A stretch of 64,000 bases of DNA, taken from the NCBI GenBank assembly GCA_030248195.1, contig JASAND010016332.1, forward strand, positions 62,001-126,000, in the 5' to 3' direction. The stretch comes from Trissonchulus latispiculum (lineage: Eukaryota; Nematoda; Enoplea; Enoplida; Ironidae). Position numbers and translations under genes: made by a program. Shown piece after piece: positions 57,003 through 64,000 of the stretch. Under the pieces are notes generated by a model. The model did not search any database, had not been told where the DNA came from, and worked only from the letters and a program-made list of their open reading frames with translations. Each line of letters begins with the position of its first letter. Positions within the stretch are counted from its first letter, which is position 1.

Positions 57003-57742
57003 CAAGAGTGCATAATTGCACTATATATTAGAAGAAGAGTAAGCCACTAGAGGGCTTCTCTTCTTGGCATTGCGTAACGGTGCTCCGACCACAATACGCG
57101 AATGTTCCCCCGTTTGGTGGGGGGGGGTCGACAAGCATACCCCCTCCCCGTTTGGTGGGGGGGGGTATGCAAAAGGGGTCCCCGTTTGGTGGGGGGGTAT
57201 GCAAAAGGGGTCCCCGCTTGGTGAGGGGGGGTAGGCAGAAGGGGGTCCCCGTTTGGGGGGGGGTCGCCAAGTCAGCCTGAAATTGGCTGAATCTGATTTT
57301 GGCTTTGGGCGCCCCCCCCCCCCCGAACGGGGACCTCTTTTGCCTACCCCCCCCCACCAAACAGGGACCCCTTGCATACCCCCCCCACCAAACGGGGACC
57401 CCCTTTCACATACCCCCCACCAAACGGGAACGCATTTTCAAATAGAACAAAAACTACCGTAATCCTCTGCTCTACCCCCCCCCCCCACCAAATGGGGAGG
57501 CGGTCTCTGCAATCTGATTGGCTGTTGGCTGCCCCCTTACCAAACGGGGACCTCTTTTCTGCTACCCCCCCCCCCCACAAAACGGAGGGGGGGGTATGCT
57601 GTGTCGAAGAGAGCTACCCCCCCCCCACCAAACGGGGGAACATTCGCGTATTGTGGTCGGAGCACCGTTACGCAATGCAGTGAAGAGGAGCCCTCTAGTG
57701 GCTTACTCTTCTTCTTATATATAGTGCAATTATGCACTCTTG
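57003..57742. mobile_element. MITE family 'CAAGAGT', copy 4 (740 bp, expanded interior)
   Basis: Ends are CAAGAGTGCATAATTGCA and the reverse complement, with an exact 7-bp TSD TGCACGT (56996-57002 and 57743-57749). The arms share AGAGTAAGCCACTAG with the other copies and then extend as a perfect pair through CGGTGCTCCGACCACAATAC. The interior holds about five copies of TTTGGTGGGGGGG facing one way, then about five of CCCCCCCACCAAA facing the other. It lies about 70 bp before the start of the polB copy B homology. Confidence 0.9.
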
Positions 57743-57815
57743 TGCACGTGTATATTATCATGAATGGCAATATCCCTAGACACCGACATCTGCTCTTATA
57801 TTAATGTAATGGGTC

Positions 57816-59333
57816 CCTGAAAAGAACTTAGTCCTACAATTCCATGGGTGCTATTTCCACGGACATGGCTGCCAACTAGATAGAAATCAAAATCCAGAAG
57901 ATAGAACAAAAAGAAGAGAAAGAACAGAGCGGGACTCCCAGGCAATTAAAGATGGCGGTTTCGATTTGACTGAAAAGTGGGAATGCTTATTTGACAAAGA
58001 TTTAACTGACTCCCCAGATATGCAAGAGTTTATGGACGAAAATTTCAACCTTCTTAAGAAATAAATCAGTCCTTACTTTCGCTCAAATGATCACTCAAAT
58101 TCAAGCCAATAGACTCTTTAGGCTAGTTGAGGTAGACATTGAAGTGCCTGAAGACAAGAACGAACATTTTGCCGAAATGACCCCTATATTTAAAAATATT
58201 AGCAAGGATATTAGATATTAGATATTAGCTAGATATTAGATATTATATATTAGCAGGGAAGACATCGGGGATCACATGAGGGAGTTCTTCGAATTCAATG
58301 ACCTTATGAATTAACCTAGGAGGGGGTCGATTGGAAGTTATTTTGGGACGAAAATTCTCATAGCAACTCCCTTAATTGAATGGTATCTCAAACATTGCCT
58401 AACAATTACAAAGATTTACCAGGCAATTGAGTTCAAACCTAAAACTTGTTTTAAAGATCTTGGAGACGAAGTAACTTACTATCGATCAGCAGCCGATTCC
58501 GATCCTGATTTAGCACTCAATGGTGAAATGTTCAAACCATTGGGAAATTCTTACTTACTGGCCGAACCATCACAAATCTAGAAAGGCACATGGGCGTTAA
58601 GTTTTGCCAAAGGTCTGGAGCTAGTAGGGAAGTTAACGGGTGGAGATTCAGGCGATTAAAGGATCTGGCCAATGGGATCTACGAGGTTCAGCCTGCTAAA
58701 TCAAACATTTTCCGACTTCCTAAATTAGTGGGGTTCTTCGTATACCAATACGCCAAACTTAGAATGCTAGAATTTTATTTTGACTGCCTGAAACCCAATT
58801 TGTGGTACGAAACCTTCCAGCTTTGTCAAATGGACACAGACTCCCTCTATTCTGCCTGATCTTCCAAAAATTTAAGTGATTGTGTCCCTATTATAAATGA
58901 AAACCATTGGGATGAGGCAGTTAAAGATTTCTTTGTCCTAGACCCTAGCCAAAAACGAATGTCCGGGTTATTTAAAGAGGAATGGACCGGTGATGGCATA
59001 ATAGCACATTGTAGTAAAACTTATCTAACTTGGGGAAAGAAAAACAAAGTCTCCCATAAAGGAGTAAGCAAGGCCCTAAATAGCCACACTCCTGAAGATT
59101 TCAAAGCAGTTTTGGAAACGGGCAACACCAAATCTGGGGAAAATCGGGGAATTAGGACTATAGATAACGAAATGTTACATACAGTTTTTCAAACTAAGGA
59201 CGCCCTTCCCTATCTGTATCCCAAAAGAAAGGTGTTGGAAGATAGAGTGAGTACTTATTTTATCCCAACAGTCCTCTTAAGGACTACTGTGTATAGTGCA
59301 CATTTAGTGATTTACAAATGTGTGCACGTATAG
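57816..59333 (+). pseudogene. Protein-primed DNA polymerase B, copy B
   Basis: This is the most complete of the three copies. In order: FHGCYFHGHGC (a Cys/His block typical of Polinton polB) at about 57840, DLTEKWECLFDKD, a TAA at 58062-58064, DIGDHMREF, a stop near 58313, LIEWYLKHCLTI, ACFK-type CFKDLGDEV, ADSDPDLALNGEMF, then the block shared with copy A including MDTDSLYSA and the TGA at 58857-58859, and SGLFKEEWTGDG to PKRKVLED. From 58481 onward it matches copy A without a detected difference. Several stops and frameshifts make it non-functional. Confidence 0.85.
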
Positions 59334-60361
59334 TGCACACATTTGTTGTGTATACTTATTGTATCATATAAAATATAAAAACATTAGATGGTGATGGACC
59401 GGGCTTAGTAGTGTACATAATTAGATAGTTAGGTACTGTTAATAGATTAGGTAGTGCATAGATTAACTAGGTAGGTACGTTAGATTTTAGGTAGGTAAAA
59501 GTCCGGTACTGGGCTGACGCCGGGTTCCAAGTCTCTTGGGAAGAACGCAGAGGGACGGAAAGACAAAAAATGAATGATGAGAATGGGATCGTGGAAGGCA
59601 ATTAAAGGAACAATGTATGGCAGATGAAAAGTCCAAAGGTCATTCACTCCGCGGAGTGCGGCCCGAAATGTGCACCATATACTACTTACGACGCTTAGGA
59701 TAAAAATAAATTATCGAAGGTTTAACTGGATAATCTAAGCACTGTTCTTTATAAAACACAAGCTTACAAAAAGATGGAAAGGTGCAGCTACAATAAATAG
59801 TAACCATAAAGTAATCTATAAATTTTAGATTTAACATCATCTATTTGCCTCAATTCCGAAAGAAAACAAAGAAGTTTATGATCAAACAGCAGAGCGGCTT
59901 AACAACATTGAACAGAAATTCAAAACTACAAGTACGTGGACGTATTATAGCAGAAAAAGAAAAAGCCAAAACAACAACCCGCAGAACGATAACAGCCACA
60001 GAATTAATGGATGAAAACAAGAAATAGACGAAGATAACAGGCACGTAACACACAGTAGAAAGCAATCAAATGCAATATAACTCCGTACCTCAAGAAACAT
60101 TGCTTGAAATGTTTGAAGAAAGTGGAATTAAAAGTATTCGTACTATTACAGCATGAGACGAAACAGTTCTGGAAGATGTTGACAATGGCAATTGTATATA
60201 ATAATTGTACTGCAAATTAAGGATTCAAACTACATGCTGACAAAACGCCTCAAAAGAAATCCCAACAGAATATTTTGAAGAGTATATGGTCATGGAAGGG
60301 GTAAGAATGGGTGAGAATTTGTGTTTTACATTGCCTCCAATAAAGGGATGTACACGGGCTA
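58481..60361. repeat. Right arm of the 1.88-kb inverted repeat (inside the Polinton)
   Basis: Reverse complement of 47069-48949. It contains polB C-terminal sequence, a third copy of the element end (to 59686), TACGAC (the inverted TSD, 59687-59692) and then 675 bp corresponding to DNA outside the left end of the element. The presence of flank sequence inside the element shows that it was copied after the Polinton had inserted. Confidence 0.9.
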
Positions 60362-60668
60362 AATTTTAAAATCTATTTTGGAATCAAGATTTGGTTCCAT
60401 CACGAAGTTCGCTACGGTTTAGCGAAGTTCGCATAATTTCGCGAAATTCTCCAAAATTTTAGCGAAATACGCGAAGAGTTTAGCGAAGTTCGCCAACGTT
60501 TTGCGAAGTTCGCGAAGATTTTAGCGAAGTTCCTTTAAACTTCGCTAAAATCTTCGCGAAATTCGTTAAAATCTTGGCGAATTTCGCGAAATTATGCGAA
60601 CTTCTCTAAACTTTAGAGAACTTCGCGAAGGCACCAAATCTTGACTCCAAATTAGATTTTAAATTTTT
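60362..60668. repeat. Hairpin repeat rich in GCGAAGTTCGC
   Basis: An imperfect palindrome with ends AAAATCTATTTTGG and CCAAATTAGATTTT and a centre near 60541 (AGCGAAGTTCC/ACTTCGCTAAA). The arms are built from short units such as TTCGCGAAGTTTAGCGAAG, and similar units continue to about 60820. It begins exactly where the inverted self-duplication ends. Confidence 0.7.
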
Positions 60669-60841
60669 TTGCAAATTTTTGGTAGATATGGAGAAAACCC
60701 CTCAATTTGGCTAGCGAACGATTTCGCGAAGTTCGCTAACAGTTTCGCGAACTTCTCTAAATCTAGCGAAATATCGCTTGCTTCGCGAAGTTCGCGGAGC
60801 TTGCGAACTTCGCAAAAAATAAACTTTGTTTTGAGCTATAC

Positions 60842-61890
60842 TGTATTTAAAAATGTAGATATTAGTGGGGAAGACATCGGGGACCACATGAGGGAGTTCT
60901 GCGAATTCAATGACCTAATGAATAAAGCTAGGAGGGGGTCGATTGGAAGTTATTTTGGGACGAAAATTCTCATAGCAACTCCGTTAATTAAATGGTATCT
61001 CAAACATGGCCTAAAAATTACAAAGATTTACCAGGCAATTGTGTTCAAACATAAAACTTGTTTTAAAGATCTTGGTGACGAAGTAACTTACTGTCGATCT
61101 GCAGCCGATTCCGATCCTGATTTAGCACTCAAGGGTGAAATGTTCAAACTTTTGGGAAATTCTTACCATGGCCGAATCATCACAAATCTAGAAAAGTACG
61201 TGGACGTTAAGTTTTGTCAAAGGTCTGGAGCTAGTAGGGAATTTAACGGGTGGAGATTCAGGCGATTAGAGGATCTGGGCAATCGGATCTACGAGGTTCA
61301 GTCTGCTAAATCAAAAATTTTTCAAGCAAGTTTTCCGACTTGCTGAGTTAGTGGGGTTCTTTGTATACCAATACGCCAAACTTAGAATGCTAGCATTTTA
61401 TTATGACTGCCTGAAACCCAATTTGTGGCCCGAAACCTTCCAGCTTTATCAAATGAACACAGACTCTCTCTATTTTGCCTGATCTTCCAAAAATTTAAGT
61501 AATTGTGCCCCTATTATAAATGAAAAACAATGGGATAAGGCCCTTAAGATTTCTTTGTCCTAGACCCTTGCCAAAAACGAATACCCGGGTTATTTAAAGA
61601 AGAATGGACCGGTGATGGCATAATAGCGCTTTGTAGTAAAACTTATCTAGCATGGGAAAAGACGAACAAAGTCTCGCATAAAGGAGTAAGCAAGGCCCTA
61701 AATAGCCACACTCCTGAAGATTTCAAAGCAGTTTTGGAAACGGGCAACACCAAATCTGAAGAAAATCGGGGATAGGACTATAGATAACGAAATGTTACAG
61801 TATTTTCAAACTAACGATGCCCATCCCTATCTGTATCCCAAAAGAAAGGTGTTGGAAGAGGGAGTGAGTACTGCTCCTTTGAATATATAG
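60842..61890 (+). pseudogene. Protein-primed DNA polymerase B, copy C
   Basis: The copy at the true right end of the element. The open part (to 61346) carries EDIGDHMREFCEFND, LIKWYLKHGLKITKIYQAI, MFKLLGNSYHGRIITNLEK (the Kx3NSxYG-type palm motif with one substitution) and DVKFCQRSG. A frameshift near 61310 is followed by LRMLAFYYDC and MNTDSLYFA, where the first catalytic Asp is Asn. TGA at 61480-61482 is the same stop as in copies A and B. Later indels occur near 61540 and 61770. It alone keeps the likely natural end, KRKVLEEGVSTAPLNI and TAG at 61888-61890. Confidence 0.85.
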
Positions 61891-61911
61891 ATGTTTCTTC
61901 TACTTATTTTA

Positions 61912-62312
61912 TCCCAACAGTCCTCTTAAGGACTACTTTATATAGTGCACATATTTGTTGTGTATACTTATTGTATCTATAAAATAAAAAATAAATCACA
62001 AAAATATAAAAACATTAAATGATGATGGACCGGGCTTGGTAGTGTACATAATTAGATAGTTAGGTACTGTTAATAGATTAGGTAGTGCATAGATTAACTA
62101 GGTAAGTACGTAAGATCTTATGTAGGTAGAAGCCCGGTAATGGGCCGACGCCGGGTTCAAAGCTCCGGGGGAAGAACGCAGAGGGACAGAAAGACAAAAA
62201 ATAAGAGAATGGGATCGTGGAAGGTAATTAAAAGAACAATGTATCGCAGATGAAAAGTCCAAAGGTCATTCACTCCGAGGAGTGCGGCTCGAAATGTGTA
62301 CCATATACTTCT
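61912..62312. repeat. Right terminal inverted repeat
   Basis: Counterpart of the left end, clearly older in divergence than the 58481-60361 copy. It ends ACCATATACTTCT next to the TSD GTCGTA at 62313-62318. Confidence 0.8.
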
Positions 62313-62671
62313 GTCGTATGCTGAATCGTGAATAATTTTATATGGATTTCCACGATCTAATGTGTTGATTTAGCTCATCCAATATCGTAGTCGTAATCAA
62401 ATATCGTATCCATTGTTTCTGTGATTCTTAGCTAGCAAGATATTTTTAGAATTTTTATAAAATTTCTCGTTAGCTGTAAGAAAGACCCAGATACTCGGAA
62501 TAACGAGTTGCTTGGGTAATGACCGGTTGATAAAGAGAAAGATACATTCCTTTCTTCAAACACGTTTCCGCTGCTAAGTTGAGGAATTGTACTCTTATTC
62601 GTCCTGTTTCATCTTCCAGTACTACATTTTTGCATGCCAATTATTTCCTGCATTACTTTTAACCATATTAC

Positions 62672-63719
62672 TAGAGTTGTGACGCGGGCCGCGGGCCCGG
62701 GCCCGCCCCGGATTTTTCGGCGACGGCCCGGCCCGCGGCCCGGCCCGCAAGATTACAAACAGGGGGCCCGCCACCGGCCCGCGGGCCGGTGGCGGGCCGC
62801 GGGCCGGGCCAGTTTTTTACACGGTAAATGGCAATTTTTCAATAAATTTCGATGCAATTTCAAGTCTACAAACTAAGTTTCATTTAGGGATTTTCAAAGG
62901 CTTTGTTTTAAGACGATTAATTACACATAATGGAAGTTATAATTGAGCTTTGCCGTTATCTGGGGGTTATGTGGTTGCTACTTATTGGGGGAAGGGTGTG
63001 GAAGCTTTTTATGTGTGAACAGTTTGCGCAAAACAATTGAAATGAAAACATTCTTATATAATTATGTAGGTTTGATGATATTGGTATTGATGTCAGGGGG
63101 TATCGTTTGCAGTTTAGGACGCAGTTCTCTTGCTTGCGATGGTAATTGCTAATTTGAAACGTAACCAACATCCAAAATCTTGTTAGACAAACTAAATGAA
63201 ATTTCGTTTATTTCATTCCCTGCTATTGGTTATGTAAATTAGACCTTTATGTCAAAATCAAGCACGTGGACAAACTTAACACTATAGACATTTAGTTTGG
63301 GGAAGTGAAAAGCTACGGAAAAAGTAGGACAGCATTTGTGAAAAATAATGGAATCGGAATTGTAACATAAGGTTAAGAGTGGAGTAGGAGCGACAGCTTG
63401 GATTTGTATACGGATAATATGTGGAATTCTGCGGAACAATGTAATATTTACCAAACACGTATCGGCTGACCAGTGGCCACTTGTTATTGCTATTTGTTGT
63501 TTGTGAAAAATGGAAGACATAAAAACATCCGTAACATAAGTTGAAATTAGACGTAAAACAAGTTGAAATCAATTACCCAACAGTTTGGACCGTTTTTTGC
63601 GACGCCGGGCTGCTCGGCCCGTAGAAATTTGCGGCCCCGGGCCGGCCCACGTGGCCCGGCCCGTAGGACCACATCGGCCCGCGGCCCGGCCCGCAAAATT
63701 TTCTTATTTTCCAACACTA
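62672..63719. mobile_element. Non-autonomous hAT-type element with GC-rich subterminal regions
   Basis: Flanked by an exact 8-bp duplication, CATATTAC (62664-62671 and 63720-63727). The termini are TAGAGTTG and CAACACTA, an inverted pair with one mismatch, fitting the hAT pattern. Directly inside lie blocks of almost pure G/C (62680-62820 and 63595-63700) built from GGCCCGGCCCGC and GCGGGCC units that are complementary to each other. The 770-bp middle is AT-rich and has no transposase. Confidence 0.85.
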
Positions 63720-63727
63720 CATATTAC

Positions 63728-64000
63728 TTTTTTAATCTCAAACAGAATCATAATTACTTACGGATTTTCGTTCCAAGTTCCAACATATTGTGCAATAACT
63801 TAAAATCACGCTACATCAATCGCGATCACAGGTATGCAATAACGGAGGATTAAATCTTTGAAACAACTGAATATATACAAAAGCGCAGAGGATTTCATGG
63901 CAAAATAACACTAGCTTAAAAGAATTCTTGGTGAGTATTGCTACGTTTTATGAGAAACGAACAGCATTTCGATGATCTACGACCTGAGTAATTATGCGGA
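63728..64000. other. No gene seen
   Basis: Window end. AT-rich, without a supportable feature. Confidence 0.3.

Larger units (their letters stand above)
47744..62312. mobile_element. Maverick/Polinton element, degraded, with internal inverted self-duplication
   Basis: The ends are AGTAGTATATGG at the left and the reverse complement of AGAAGTATATGG at the right. The direct 6-bp repeat GTCGTA flanks both ends (47738-47743 and 62313-62318). A 6-bp TSD and AG-starting long terminal repeats are hallmarks of Polintons. Gene content agrees: protein-primed polB, integrase and two further conserved Polinton-associated proteins. At about 14.6 kb it is near the family's lower size range. I did not find the packaging ATPase, the maturation protease or the major capsid gene. 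All recognised genes are broken, so the element is not autonomous now. Confidence 0.85.

Noticed and set aside
57021..57724. Many Pro/Gly-rich frames on both strands
   Set aside because: All are translations of the G/C-run repeat of MITE copy 4.
59845..60065. 60- and 71-codon frames that also occur at 47365-47585
   Set aside because: Identical because they lie in the inverted duplication; they are outside the Polinton's own sequence and show no recognisable domain.
62634..63853. Arg/Pro/Gly-rich frames
   Set aside because: They arise from the GC-rich subterminal blocks of the hAT-type element.

Overview
The window is AT-rich eukaryotic nuclear DNA, most likely from an invertebrate animal. 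There are no operons and no long bacterial-type reading frames. Short open segments are flanked by GT-AG splice signals, and there are tRNA-derived SINEs, several families of cut-and-paste elements with target-site duplications (TSDs), and one Maverick/Polinton-type giant element. I cannot name the species or phylum from sequence alone.

1-20 kb: mostly repeats. It begins with a nested fold-back structure (1-2450). It also holds two copies of a diverged segmental duplication (2586-3160 and 8408-9165), Harbinger-like palindromic repeats rich in GGATTAAA, copy 1 of a MITE family with 7-bp TSDs (3718-4103), a 1.17-kb element flanked by TTAA (5618-6791), three tRNA-headed SINE copies plus a fragment, a fold-back at 13862-14469 and a minisatellite at 18.3-18.7 kb.

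20-42 kb: the most gene-like part. Candidate exons are mostly on the plus strand. They include Thr/Ser-rich (mucin-like) segments near 23.7, 26.1, 30.4 and 33.0 kb, two of which splice in phase to a following exon. There is also a tandemly duplicated Cys-rich/transmembrane terminal segment (22.6-22.9 kb), a possible TFIIS-N-like segment (21.3 kb) and small membrane-type exons. All are partial; none was recognised as a named gene. MITE copy 2 lies at 24618-24967. A second segmental duplication links 10360-11170 to 27785-28550.

43-47 kb: two tandem copies of an unrecognised protein. One copy is broken (44.35-44.9 kb); the other is intact at 160 codons (46.04-46.52 kb).

47.7-62.3 kb: a degraded Polinton of about 14.6 kb, bounded by a 6-bp direct repeat GTCGTA and terminal inverted repeats that start AGTAGTATATGG and AGAAGTATATGG. 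On the minus strand it carries a broken protein-primed DNA polymerase B, a YqaJ/lambda-exonuclease-like nuclease, a protein of the FYVTLPSN type, a retroviral-like integrase and the C-terminus of another conserved Polinton-associated protein. Two more polB fragments lie on the plus strand near the right end. The inner one belongs to an essentially identical 1.88-kb inverted copy of the left end of the element, together with 675 bp of the DNA that lies outside the element. Inside the Polinton sit two younger MITEs (copies 3 and 4; copy 3 splits the nuclease frame), a 1.34-kb palindrome, a GC-rich 20-bp minisatellite and a 0.3-kb hairpin repeat.

62.7-63.7 kb: a non-autonomous hAT-type element with an exact 8-bp TSD and extremely GC-rich subterminal regions.
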